Source: Sipunculus nudus
Taxonomy: Eukaryota; Annelida; Sipuncula; Golfingiida; Sipunculidae
Direction of reading: 5' to 3'
NCBI GenBank assembly: GCA_026874595.1
Contig: CM049311.1
Coordinates: 48,795,676 to 48,859,675 of the forward strand
Length of the DNA: 64,000 bases
Part shown: positions 35,400-46,959 of the stretch, piece after piece
Numbering within the stretch: the stretch's first letter is position 1
Layout of the letters: every line of letters begins with the position of its first letter
Translations under genes and position numbers: made by a program
The notes under the pieces: generated by a model
Told to the model about the DNA's origin: nothing
The model's input: only the letters and a program-made list of their open reading frames with translations
Database searches by the model: none

Positions 35400-35405
35400 A
35401 TGTAT
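35351..35405. repeat. TA microsatellite
   Basis: A (TA)n run of about 45 bases, then TGTGTATGTATATT. It is the right flank of the fold-back element nest. Confidence 0.9.
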
Positions 35406-35744
35406 ATTTAATTCATTACACGTTTTGTCAGAAAAAAATATTTTGTTACATTTTTCTTTCTTTTTTTTTCAGATGTAGATATATGGGTGTCAGGGCATAT
35501 AACTCCATACATGAAAGTTCCCAGTCCAAAAGCCATCAAGCTTAAGGCCTCAAATGCAAAACAGGTCTAATCTTGATTCCAACCCTCTTAGATTTGTTCT
35601 AAAATCTTACTCATGGATCATGATTAAGTTCTGGATTATTCTCAGATGTCTTAATAAAAACATAATTTTTATCACCTTAGGAGAATTTTAAATGCTGTAG
35701 TGTTTCAGATAGTTTCATTGCATGGAATAACACCTTAAAAACAT

Positions 35745-35990
35745 ACACAGAAATCTCTCATAAACCAGAATATGGGCAGTCAACAATGCAGTGACCACAG
35801 ATATCTGCTGAATCACAGAGGCTTGGATAAAGTGAGGGATGGAATGTCTCCAGATGTGACAACCCTCAAATATGGGCATCAGAGATGCCCAGGAACCCTA
35901 AGTTGCACGGATTGATGAAACTTTAAAAATATATTGTAGGTGGCACCACAAGTCATGTGTGCAAGATACTGCCATTCTGGATCTATTAGA
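35745..35990 (-). mobile_element. Family D repeat, 3' part, inverted
   Basis: The reverse complement carries the family D end: CCATCCCTCACTTTATCCA, GATATCTGTGGTCACTGCA and GTTGACTGCCCATATTCTG-like text, plus GCATCTCTGATGCCCATA. Confidence 0.7.
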
Positions 35991-36852
35991 ATGCATCATA
36001 GGTATATGAACAGAGAGACTGCATGTTGAGATGTCAGAGCAGGAAATCCTGTCATTTTAAAATTTCAGTAAAGAAACAAATTTATCATCTGATGGGCTAA
36101 GATTAACGCCTCATGGACCAAGAGTGTTCTTACACCAGACCAGATGGTGTATTTGTGTACTGTCTAACTGCAAAGTCCCTTTGCATGTTTGTTGAATTTC
36201 TAACTGATCATCTGCTGTATGTAAGCATGTCACCAAGAAGTTATTTGATTAACAGCAAGGCCATGCAGGGCACAGGAAGAAACATCAGTTATCAGAGTTT
36301 GTACATGCACTGGTATTCTTTTGTGTTTATTCTAAACTGGTACCCTAAACTGATTTTGATGCAATAGATGGCCCTTGCATTGCATTTTTCTGAATGACTT
36401 GGGTCATGACTCAAATTAAGCCCTATCAGTCCAACATAAATGTGTTGATCAATTACAGTATTCATGGAGAAATGTTGTGGCATCTAATATAATTCACTTC
36501 CTACAAGGTTCTGTCCTTTTTAATAGTCTTGCATAATCAAACTATCAGTCATTTACTTACATTCATCATCTCTCAACTTCCCTGCAAATGCGATTCCACT
36601 GACTTGTTAGAGGCCATTCAGATGTTTAGTACCACTGAGTATAATGTGGAAAGTGTTGCTTCAGCTGAGAAGTGGTTATTGATAGTGCTTGTGATTTTCT
36701 CACCACCTAATCTTGGCATCTTTTTCATAGAATTCTTGATGACCTGGCTGAAGGTTATTATTGCTGAATCAGCGTCTTAATCTGTTCTTCCAGCCTGCTG
36801 GTGAACCTCCAAAATTGACAAAAATCCTCAGGCTGGTGGTCAAATTGAGTTG
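35991..36852. other. Unique sequence
   Basis: No repeat is recognised. Several open stretches (36113-36367, 36529-36780) look mildly protein-like but have no splice, start or family evidence. Decayed protein-coding DNA is possible. Confidence 0.35.
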
Positions 36853-36938
36853 CTATTTTGGATAACTCCTGGATGTATCAATCACTGGTTTGGTTTGGTG
36901 TCTTCTTCCTGATAATGAACTTTCTGGGTTACTCCTGG
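36853..36938 (-). other. Weak candidate terminal exon, minus strand
   Basis: On the minus strand a good acceptor (TTTCTCTGCTGTCATTTATA then CCTGGGCAG) is followed by a polar frame, RSNPESSLSGRRHQTKPVID then TSRSYPK and a TAG stop. A second frame is also open for 18 codons. The hydrophilic, Ser/Arg-rich composition would suit a disordered C-terminus. Not recognised. Confidence 0.18.
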
Positions 36939-37135
36939 CTGCCCAGGTATAAATGACAGCAGAGAAACATTTTAAAGAAACATTTAGAAAAGAACACATT
37001 TTGTAAAAGGTAGACATGTATTGGTTGATGATGATCATGAAATTGACACAAAACCAAGTGGATGATAGCAGGATCAAGAGAATTGCAGGTACAAGTTCAC
37101 TTTAGAAAAAATTTCAGAAAAAAATACATATCCCT

Positions 37136-37258
37136 AAAATCAAAGTAAATATTGGGATAGAATAGCTGTAATCAAAGTAAATAATGATAGAATAGCTAAA
37201 TTCAAAGTCAGTAATGGTATAGAATAGCCAAAATCAAAGTAAATAATTGGGTAGAATG
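37136..37258. repeat. Short tandem repeat, ~30-32 bp unit, four copies
   Basis: The unit is AATCAAAGTAAATAATGG followed by ATAGAATAGCTA. Copies start at about 37138, 37170, 37200 and 37232. Confidence 0.85.
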
Positions 37259-37259
37259 T

Positions 37260-39064
37260 AAACCATCAATGTTAAGGCATTTTAATGTGGAGATTAAGAC
37301 AATAGTTTTCACCAGCAATTTAAAAGCAAAAATATTGAAATATCAGGGAAAAAGAAATTCAGTTTTATATGTTAACCTTTATTAGATAAGTGGTTATTGT
37401 TGGTTTAATCCCAGTTTTGTCTCCACCTTGTCCTCCATCCTCTGACCATATCTCCAATAGGCCATGTATGTGTCAAGGCACAGATCTGGTCTAAACTCGA
37501 TCAGAATTTTGGCTGGACCAGGGGATTTAGGCTAGATAAATCATGATTGGGATTTGGTCTTGACCAATCATTTGACTGGTCCAGACTGGGATCTGGGCCT
37601 TGACAGATGCAATAGGTAGATTTCTCCAAAAAGGCATTGAACTGCAGAAGTTAAGATCCAGATTCAAACATTTTACATACCTCTTTAGACATATTCTTCA
37701 ACTCAAGGTTTGTCTAAATTTAAAGAAAGGGCCCAGATTATACTCATCCAATAAAAGAGAGCTAGGTATGCTTGTTGAAATAGTATGAATTGCATTAAGC
37801 ATATAACTTGGATAACAGACAGGTACTCAAGCTGAAATACTGTGAATGTCAATAATTTAAATGTCACTTCTATCTCTTGCCAGTCAACCTGTCTTTACAA
37901 TATCAAAATCATCATCCAGGGACACCCAGTTGATCTGTTACTCTGTATACCTCCATTATACAAGGTATAGAATGAAAGTTTTAATAGATCTCAGACTACT
38001 TATCTAATTTTCACATCCTGTGCTTTTAACCTCTGATATTTTAAAGGCAGCTCTTACAAAGTTGTTTTATCCTTTTGCCTTGCAATTATACCTTTGTGAC
38101 AGAATGTCAGACTAAGGTTGACATTTATGCAAGTTACATTATGTACACTTTATGGCCCCTTTGTGAATTAAAATGAAAAGATAACAATTACCTTTAACAC
38201 TCACTAATAAATATGTTAAATTCTCAATATAAATGAATGTCATTTGAGATTAGCAGGCTTCATTTTAATCATTTATATAATGTCACAGATGGAATTTGTT
38301 TGTACTTGGGGTGGAGGACAATGCCCCTAAATATATCTCCTTGATTAACTGGCTTGAAGTACTTATTCTGAACTAATCATAATCAATGATCCGAACTCCC
38401 AATAAAAAATGATTTATAACCACTTATAAAGATATAAAGTGTTCTCTTGACAGTGTACATTTGAATGGCATATCTCACAGAGAGGGAACAGCACTTAGCT
38501 GATTTGGTGAAGCTATAGATTAATTTTCTATTTACCCATGATGTTCTCATGCATGCATTTCCCACTAGGTGAAGAGGGTTCACTTTGTGGGAAAGACCTT
38601 AACCAGGGTCCACATAATGTAGACAGTACCAACAGCATGAATTCTATGCAAAACTGGCAACACTGAAGTGAGATTTCCAGTGTCATTACCATAAACCCCT
38701 ACTGTCCATGTTTTCCTGTTCATGCAGTCAGTGCAAGAGAAGCTTATTTATAATAAAATATCTTATATTATTGGAAACAATCTATTGATATTTAGAACTT
38801 TAGTAGTAAATTATAACCAATAATATTTGCAACATTCACCAAAAAGAAATCTAGGAGAGATATTTTGTTGGTAAACTAACTAGGCTTCCCATACAATATG
38901 TTATATAGTCCAAACAAATATTGAAGTTTAGCTTGGTTTATTATAAAATGGAATCAAGCAGTTAAGGAAATGGGGGGGGGGGGGGGGGGGGGCTGGAGTT
39001 TTGCCCACATATCATAGAGCCTTTAGAGAGGTTGCTGACCTAGAAGTCTACTCATTGGACAACC
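37260..39064. other. Unique AT-rich sequence with a G run
   Basis: No gene or repeat family is recognised. A 21-base G run lies at 38972-38992, just before the minisatellite. Confidence 0.45.
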
Positions 39065-40640
39065 TCAAGGGTGTTTGATAGAAAGGTGTATATATTATGG
39101 CAATGTTTGAGAGATATCTGTAAAATAGAGGGTTGTCTATAATGGGTAAGTTTCTATAATAGAGATTTGTATATAATAGAAAGGTGAATATTATGACAGT
39201 ATCTGTCATAGTGAGTTGTATGTAACAGAGAGGTGTCTTAAATAGGAAAGTTTCTGTAATAGAGGGTTGTATACAATAGAGGTGTGTCTATATTGTGGCA
39301 GTGTCTGTAATAAAGTTATAGAGGTTCTGAATTAGGGCAGTCTGTAATATAGAGAATTGCATGTAATAGAGAGATGTCCATAACAGAGTTCTGTGTGTGT
39401 TATAGCTTATAGAGAGTTGTATTAATTAGAGAGATTTCTCTAATAGGAAACTCTATGTAATAGAGAAGTGTCTATATCTGGGCAGCCTGAAATAGAGAGT
39501 TGTATGTAATTTAGAAGTGTCTATATTAAGGCAGTTTCTGTAATAGAGAATTGTCTGTAATAGAGAAGTGTCTTTATTATTGCAGTGTCTGTTATAGAGA
39601 ATTGTATGTTATAGAGAGGTTCTTAATTAGGACAGTGTGTAAAAGAGCTGTTTGTAATAGAGAGATGTCTGTATTGGGGCACTGTCTGTAATAAAGAGTT
39701 GTATGTAATAGAGAAGTATGTTTATAAGCAGTGTCAATAATAGAGAGTTGTATGTAATAGAGAAGTATGTTTATAAGCAGTGTCAATAATAGAGAGTTGT
39801 ATGTAATAGGGCAGTGGCTAATAGGGCAGTCTGTAATAGAAAGTTGTCCATAATAGCATGATGTTTGTATTAGGACAGTGTATTAGGGAAGTGTGTAAAC
39901 AGGTTGTCTGTAATAGAGAGATGTCTATATGTGGACATTGTCTCTAATAGAGGGTTGTAGGAAACAGAGAATTGTCTGTAATAGAGAAGTGTCTATATTA
40001 TTGCAGTGTCTGTAACAGAGAATTGTATGTAATAGAGTGGTTTTTAATTAGGACAGTCTGTAATATAGAGAATTGTATGTAATAGAGAAAAGTCTATATT
40101 AGTGTGGTATGTATTATAAGTTGTCTGTAATAGAGGTGTCCATATTAGGGCAGTGTCTGTATGAGAAATGTCTATATTAGGGCAGTCTGTAATAGAGAGT
40201 TGTATGTTATGGAGAAGTGTCTATATTAGGGCATTGTATGTAATAGAGAGGTATATGAAATTTTCTATATATGGGCAGTCTGCAAAAGAGAGTTGTCTAG
40301 AAAGGAGAGATGTCGGTATAAAAGCAGTGTCTGTAATAGAAAGTTGCATGTTAAAGAAAGGTATCTTAATTAGGGACTTGTTGATTATAATATCAGTCTT
40401 TAATAGACAGTTATCTGTAATAGAGAGCTGTCTATATAAGGGCAGTGTCTGTAATAGATATTTGTATGTAATAGAGAAGTCTGTATATGAGTGCTGTCTG
40501 TAATTGAGAGTTTCTGTAATAGACATGTGTATATTAGGGCAGTGTCTGTAATAGCCATGTCTTTTATAGAGTTCTCTGTAATAGAGATGTCAATATTTGA
40601 GAAGTGTCTGTAATAGATAGTTGTAATTAACAGTGAAGTG
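39065..40640. repeat. Degenerate ~49-bp minisatellite, ~1.6 kb
   Basis: The repeated phrase is GTCTGTAATAGAGAGTTGTA then TGTAATAGAGAAGTGTCTAT and ATTAGGGCAGT. Two successive units at 39695, 39744 and 39793 are exactly 49 bp apart and nearly identical; elsewhere the spacing and sequence drift. Open frames of 90-112 codons on both strands follow from the scarcity of stops in the repeat and are not genes. Confidence 0.9.
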
Positions 40641-43535
40641 TGTGTAAAAAAAAGTGATAATTGGTGGAGAGCTAGGTGTTTGTGATAGGTATAGGTTCTG
40701 GCATTTGGTTTTCTTGTTCTTATAATTGGTACTGCCATTATATAATGTATCCTGTGTTTTCTGCAGGGTGAATTTCACTATGTACAGTAGTTTTTATCAA
40801 GTGATTGATAGTATTTTGAAATGTTGTTTCGCATTTTGGTCATTGTTTTCATTACTAGTTAAACTTGTCATAATTAATAGGGATTGGAAAATCTTAATCT
40901 CAGTAATGGCTTTACATCATTAATCACCATAGTTACGGCTAAATGAACAGCACTTGCTGTTTCTGGGGCCCGGATTTTATGTACATAACAAATTCCTGCC
41001 ATCATTCATTATTTTTCATCTAGCGCAACAAAGATTAATAATTAGTGGTGAAATCTCCATGGTGTCTGAGGACATTAAAAAGTAAACTCAATTTGAATCA
41101 TTTGCACAGGATAGAATATAAAATCTTATTAGTTTTATTATTGTCAACATTTGCCAAATTTAATGGTTTGGTATTTTAAACACGTCAGGCCATTGTGAGG
41201 TCTAGCTATTTGTCAGTTATCTGTGTAACTGCTCAGTTAATTTGTAGCTGTTAATTTTCCCACCCATTATGCTCCAAGTTTTCTTTAGGGCAGTCAAAAT
41301 AGATTGTTTAACAATCAGATCTGAGGAAATGGGCATTCATTTTACAGAAGGTAAAATCCTCAGAATTAATCATGGTCAGCTTTTCCCTTGGAGCTTTACT
41401 GTATATAATAAAATATGTTGGTACAATGCAAAATTATTATAGGTGTGACTCAGTTGACTGGAATAAAGAAGTGCTCTTGAGTATTGGTATTTCATTGACC
41501 AGTACCATTAAACAGAACCAGGTAAATGCATGCTTACAATAGAGTCAGAGTGTAAGATTCATTCAGGGTATACTAGGTTGTTATTGATAGGTTTCTGTCT
41601 TCGTCACTACTCCTTTGGGAGGAAGCATTGGTCCATCAGAACCTCGTGTGGCTTAAACGGAAGTTGATGATTCATGAGGTCTAGAACCAGCGTTAGTTGT
41701 TCAGAATAAAATTGTATACATCAGGGAAATCAGAGTGAGATGGGCCATTGGACAAGAATTATCAGGTGCCACTGCTATTAAATTAATAGTCCATATGGAC
41801 AGCGGTCAGTGTGATGGTCATTTAAGAAGTCATTCTGTCGTTGCTGTAAGGTCAGTCACGGAAGTAGAGTATTAATTTCATCCCAGTATGTTCGTTGAAC
41901 ACTCACATGCTTCATCGCTGAAGAGGCACTGAAAGTCTCATTATTGTCAGCGTGGAGGTTACCCAGCCAATGATCGGAGTATATTATCTACAGTTATTGA
42001 GCTTCTGCAGTTTCAAGGATTGCCTGTATGGGTGGTGCTCATGACACAGATTAGCTGCCACTTGCCTAGCTGGTGATTTTAACTGAAGCTCAGCTGTTTG
42101 GAAAACCTTGTGGATCTGCCTTGGAGCTTAACCATTATGAAAACAGTAGGTTTCCTCTGGTTTTGAGGTATATATTTATGTTCCGTGCACGGATTTTGTC
42201 ATTAATAGTGTTGTTGTATTGGTGCACGGAGTTAGATCTGGACAACTCCTTGGGATGCTGGCTGCTTCAGCTTTTGTCACAGGTGATGTGATAAATTGCA
42301 TAAAGCATACTTGTGTCCTACCAATTAGAAAAACAGTCTTCTAACAATATATTTCATAATAATAATTACATAGCTATTTCCAGCTTCTATACACACTCAA
42401 TATATATAAGGCTTGGTGAAGGTACTGGATAATTGAGCCTAGGTGCTGGTTCAGGTACTCTATAACAATTCTACAAAGTTCTTCAAACAAAACTTGAGTG
42501 TGACTTTGTGACTTAAGTGCCTGTGGATATTTCTAAAAAAATTAATAAACATTAGGCACATATGAATTAAGTCAAAATGATCTGCGATTCTCTCTTTATT
42601 TATATTCTCTTATTATTTATAAGAAAGTTATGATAAGATCAAATTTAATATGCATTAATTCAGGTGCAAGCTTTAATTTCTTATAACTTACTGTACATGT
42701 TTAATATAGGGATTATGCTAGAAAAATAGAGAGTTATCTGAGTCAGCAATATAAATCTTTACCTCAAGTGATCCTGCCCCATTTGTAAGATACAGCTTTT
42801 CATTAAAACACCTATTCATCAGTATTTTTGTGTGGCTTTGTTCTTGAGGTGACCTAGGTTGAGTTGTTGAACTGTTACAAACATTTCCTGTGTTGCTGTG
42901 TAGTTTGATAAGGATACTGGCAAATTGTGGTCTCTGGCTACTTTGTGAAACTATCAGTTGTCATGTAAGTCATTTGAAATATTTAATGGTAGTATTTTAT
43001 GTCATAAAATACAAAGATCAGATTAATTTAATATTTCGTACACCAGGTATTCAATTATCCATGTACATTTCCGTTAACGGCACAATTATTGTTTCCGTTT
43101 TGCACTGAATAATATATTTAACTAGCTGCTCCAGTGGAAAATCCACAGCTCATATCTAATGCATATTAATTTTTGTAATGAGCTGATAGGAACTAAACGA
43201 CGCATATTTAAATCCTCAGGTTTTTGCAGGAACTTTTGTCATGTGTTTCATTTATATGATATAAAGATTACTCCTGCAAAAATTCTCCAGGAACACTCTC
43301 CCCCAAAATATTGACACAGAAAGAAAAATTATTATATTCCAGAAATCACACAAAATTATAAATTTTGGAAAGAGATGTGAGGCATATACAGGGTGTACGG
43401 ATTTTAAGTTAGAAGTTTTTTTTCCAATAAACAACATAGATCCGACAACTACATTGCTAAGGAAATATCATAGATATAATGATTGTATAAAGAAGCATTT
43501 ACCATGAAATTATATGAAAGATAGTTTGTATTAAA
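40641..43535. other. Unique sequence, possibly regulatory at 41000-42300
   Basis: This is the second-longest stretch with no recognised repeat. Around 41020-41080 is AACAAAGATTAATAATTAG, combining a Sox-like and homeodomain-like core. At 41770-41870 are CAGGTG and CATATG E-boxes, an AAATTAATAG core and AAGGTCA. An inverted repeat TCCGTGCAC / GTGCACGGA lies at 42182-42190 and 42222-42230. ATGCATATTAAT near 43160 is octamer-like. No exon is convincing. Confidence 0.35.
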
Positions 43536-44153
43536 GTCCGTTCCAGTACCCCTGTCCACCTGTTTTTTCGCGATTATATATTTGTGAATTAAAGAACGCC
43601 AAAACTGATTGACCTTGGGGAAGAAAGAGGAAAAAGCGTAATTAACTATTATGGAAATAACAGCCTACCTTATGTAATTTTCCGGCAAACAATTTAAAAC
43701 CATTTTATGAGTAACTAGTCTTATTCTTTAGCGACATCTTGCCACTAATCTGTTAAATGGGCATATCAGGGGATAGTGATGACGTCATAATAGACATGAC
43801 GCACTAAAGAGGCACCAACATTCACGGAACCAATAATCAAGAGCTGCCGACCTCTGTTTACAGCGAGACTTGTATTCTCAGCGTGCACGTGCTTCACTGT
43901 TACGTCACATTACTTCATATCCATATTCAAGGAGGATAAACAATGGCCACGTATTAGGGACGCCATGAACCACGGATATATATGAGATATGTCAACCAGG
44001 CTGTAAAGTGAATAATATTTATATTTTGAGTAGGTAAGGTACCAAAAATTACGCTTTTGCCTCTTCATGCCATTGGTGCAAATATTATTTTGCAAGTTTG
44101 TCTTATGTAGAGTGATCGCCAAAAAACAGGTGGACAGGGGTGCTGGAACGGAC
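43536..44153. mobile_element. 618-bp TIR DNA element
   Basis: The termini are GTCCGTTCCAGTACCCCTGT and, inverted, GTCCGTTCCAGCACCCCTGT. The inverted repeat runs about 38 bp (through CCACCTGTTTTTT.GCGAT) with two mismatches. The flanks show TAAA on each side (43532-43535 and 44154-44157), a possible 4-bp target duplication. There is no transposase. The element is CpG-rich relative to its surroundings, which suggests a recent insertion or protection from methylation. Superfamily is not assigned. Confidence 0.85.
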
Positions 44154-44558
44154 TAAAGTTGAAGCTCAGGCGACATCGTAACACGCAATGTTTATTCAGT
44201 GTAGTCAGTTGAGGGTATAGTCTAAGACATGTTAACAGACACATGCGTTATTTGTATACACATGCATATGTCCTTGGAGTCTCTTGTAAGCGAATCTTAT
44301 AGCTGCCAATGTGAAAAAGATAGGCCCAGAAAAATATATTCCAACAGTAATAAATGTTTGATTTAAGCAATTTGGAATAAGCAGGTCTGATGAAAAATTG
44401 ACAACCCTCCCAGATAAAAAGAAAGCAGGTTGATATATTTCAATGAAAGCATTTAGCAAAGAAACCTGAGGTGACCTTGTTTCGTTGCACATTGTCTTTC
44501 AGCAAATTATGCAAAATGTAATATACAGATTTTGCTTAAAATTTTGTAGAGGGGTAGA
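44154..44558. other. Spacer between two DNA elements
   Basis: The minus strand is open for 86 codons (44232-44492) and encodes a hydrophobic peptide of unknown identity. There is no supporting splice or start evidence. Confidence 0.4.
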
Positions 44559-44953
44559 TAGTGGTGGGAGTCGGTTCCTTTTTCATAATCGATCATCGGT
44601 TTGGGCAAACCGATCGATGATCGATTATTAATCGGTTCAGACAAATTTAAAGAAATATGCAATTATCTGTGAAACTGTACTCTCTTAACCCAGCCCGCAT
44701 GTCTTAGTAATTCTACCTGACGAAAAGAAGTTTTTGCCTTTATATTTTTCTTTTATCACGAAGATATGCTATTCAAAGTTTCATTTAAATAATTATAGTA
44801 ATCAAGAATAATTTTTGCCTATAACATAAAGACATTCTGGTAAAAACAATGATGAGTATGATGTAATCGATAGTTGCCTTTGGTAATCGAGCGCTTGAAA
44901 GTGGCAGCAAACCGACTGACTTTCGAAAAAAATCGATGATCGGCCCACCACTA
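44559..44953 (-). mobile_element. hAT-type MITE, 395 bp, perfect 8-bp target duplication
   Basis: This is the second copy of the 17975-18492 family, in the opposite orientation. The termini are TAGTGGTGGG and CCCACCACTA. Identical GGGGTAGA octamers flank it (44551-44558 and 44954-44961). The internal hairpin (ATAATCGATCATCGG...CCGATCGATGATCGATTAT in part) and the AAAGTGGCAGCAAACCGACT segment are shared. It is about 120 bp shorter than the first copy through loss of interior sequence. The perfect duplication suggests this insertion is the younger one. Confidence 0.95.
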
Positions 44954-44982
44954 GGGGTAGATTTAAACTGCACCCGTTATCC

Positions 44983-46437
44983 ATTACATTTTAGGAGGTA
45001 ATTGGAATCACCATATTATATTATTTTCTTTAGTTCCATAATCACAATTCCACAAAGGAATAATTATAAGGGGCTATTCCTTTGTCCTGCCCATTTGTAT
45101 GCAGTTGTTCTGCCACTCGCCTGGTGAACCCGTGTTTCTGAACCATGACAACGTTTTACATGAAACGTGGTCGTATGAACCAACGACTGATTAGTCGATT
45201 CTTTAGGGGTTTTAAAGTCCCCAAGATATGGAGGACCCTTAGAAGTGTGTGCAATCCCCCCTCCCGGCTTCCTTTAAAAAAAGACTTCAAACGACCCATA
45301 AATCGGCCGAACTATTAAAACCATAGTTATCATGGAAAGATACTTCTGAATGTATAAATATCAACACACCTGTAAACCTATAAAACGGTGATTGTGTTAA
45401 GGGCCACTCAACGGAAAAGTGCTCCCTATTAAAAGATTCATGTGGACATGTGTTCCGCGCTTGAATTAAACATCTTTACTTCCTTTTGACAGAGAAAATT
45501 CCTTAACAGGCGATATAATGGAAATGGGGTTCAGTGGGGATTACAGGTTGCCTCCTGAAAAAGCTTAACAGGCGAAATATGTATGCTTATAAAATGGAGA
45601 GGGTTAGGGTAAAGGCATATTAATTGTTCATTTCATTTTGGAGGTAATAAGATTTAATCATCATAATATATATGTTTTCTTATAAACCATTATGAAATAG
45701 GACCATTCCTTTGTCCCCGTGTGGAAGCTACCCATTCAAATTAATTTGTTCTACCACTCGCAAGGTGAACTTGTGTTACTGAAGCATGACAGTGTTCACA
45801 CATGAAACGCATACACGTGAACACATGACTGATTCTAAAGGAGATTCTGGTGGGTGTCTGTATGCCCTGACTACAGATTCTAGTTTGTTATCAATTTAAA
45901 GATGTATGGGTGATGTTCACCATCCCTACATACCACAGATTACAAATATATGTGACCCCCCCCCTCCCCCACCAACCCCACCCAACCCGAAATGATTATT
46001 AAGTTGTCAAGCTTCTTTTGAAAAAAAGTCATAAAACACATGACTTGGTCAAACTTTTGTTTGAAACCATGGTTCTCATGGAAAGATATTATTGAATGTA
46101 TAAAAATCAACATACCTGTTACCCATAAAAAAAAATTGTCAAGCGGTGGTCACATCACTGGACTTGTTGTCCAGGGTTGACCAAACTGTAAAGCCCTCGC
46201 ACTGAAAGCGGAGTCATGTGGTCTTTGGATAAAAAATCTTTACTTCCTTTTGAGAGAGAAAATTCCTTAAGAGGTGTTACAATGGATATGGGGGATCAAT
46301 GGGGATTATAGTGGACCTGCGTGACCGTGAATTGCACGGAAATGCCTTTTGGGCAGGACATGCGCTCTGGCCACGGTCTTAACAGGTCAGTGAAAATCCC
46401 CGAGGCGCCTCCTGAAAAACTGTTACAGGCGTGGAGG
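44983..46437 (+). repeat. Diverged tandem duplication, ~650-bp unit
   Basis: Copy 1 runs from about 44983 to 45600 and copy 2 from about 45625 to 46437. Shared phrases in order are TTTTGGAGGTAAT, CATTCCTTTGTCC, CCACTCGC..GGTGAAC.TGTG, CATGAAACG, ATCATGGAAAGATA, GAATGTATAAA.ATCAACA, TCTTTACTTCCTTTTGA, GAGAAAATTCCTTAA and CCTCCTGAAAAA. Copy 2 has an extra ~150 bp near 46310-46400. There is no evident gene. Both copies keep many CpGs. Confidence 0.8.
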
Positions 46438-46739
46438 ACCTTGCAGCACAAAAGAAATAGGGGCACCTAATGGGGAAATATTAAATTATTAGTTATTCAG
46501 CTTAATGGGGCATAATCCCGCATAATTAAACAAACTTGTCGTAGAACAGCACACCACCGATATGTTGCGGAATTTTGAGAGTCAGATCAGAATTGAAGCA
46601 GGTAAACCTTGGTCTAGGAAAAACCCAACTCTGTATAAATTATATAGATGTAAATTATGATGGGGCATAATAGCTCTTTAAGGTTGTGTGCTCTAACCCA
46701 AAAGTATCTACCTATTCCATTTTACTGTAGGTACTTTGT

Positions 46740-46870
46740 CCCATTTTGTAATATTGTGAGATCGTGAGTTTGAATATCAACTGAGGCAGTGAGATATCCA
46801 TGGTGAGCTCCACCCAGGGTAAGGGCTCTGTTGGTTATTGGGAAAGGCAGTGCCTCCACCATAACAAACT
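46740..46870 (+). mobile_element. tRNA-derived SINE-like element, fragment
   Basis: A degenerate B box (GAGTTTGAATATC, 46766-46778) is followed by ACTGAGGCAGTGAGATATCC and ATGGTGAGCTCCACCC. The same downstream sequence follows the B box of the copy at 31290-31560. Two copies sharing B box and body support a real SINE family. Confidence 0.55.
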
Positions 46871-46959
46871 TCGAAGTACCAACTACTGAGATTGCCTTGT
46901 ATTAGTTATTATAACCAGTTGTACAGTCCATGTAAAATAAAAAAAGTTTATATTAAATC

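Noticed and set aside
36113-36780. Decayed retroelement or integrase gene
   Set aside because: A few mildly protein-like phrases occur but no ordered motifs of reverse transcriptase or integrase could be seen.
40168-40738. Overlapping 101-112-codon frames on both strands
   Set aside because: They lie in the 49-bp minisatellite or its edge, and both strands are open for the same reason.
44232-44492. Minus-strand hydrophobic 86-codon frame
   Set aside because: Could be mistaken for a membrane protein exon, but splice sites are ambiguous and hydrophobic bias is normal for T-rich DNA.
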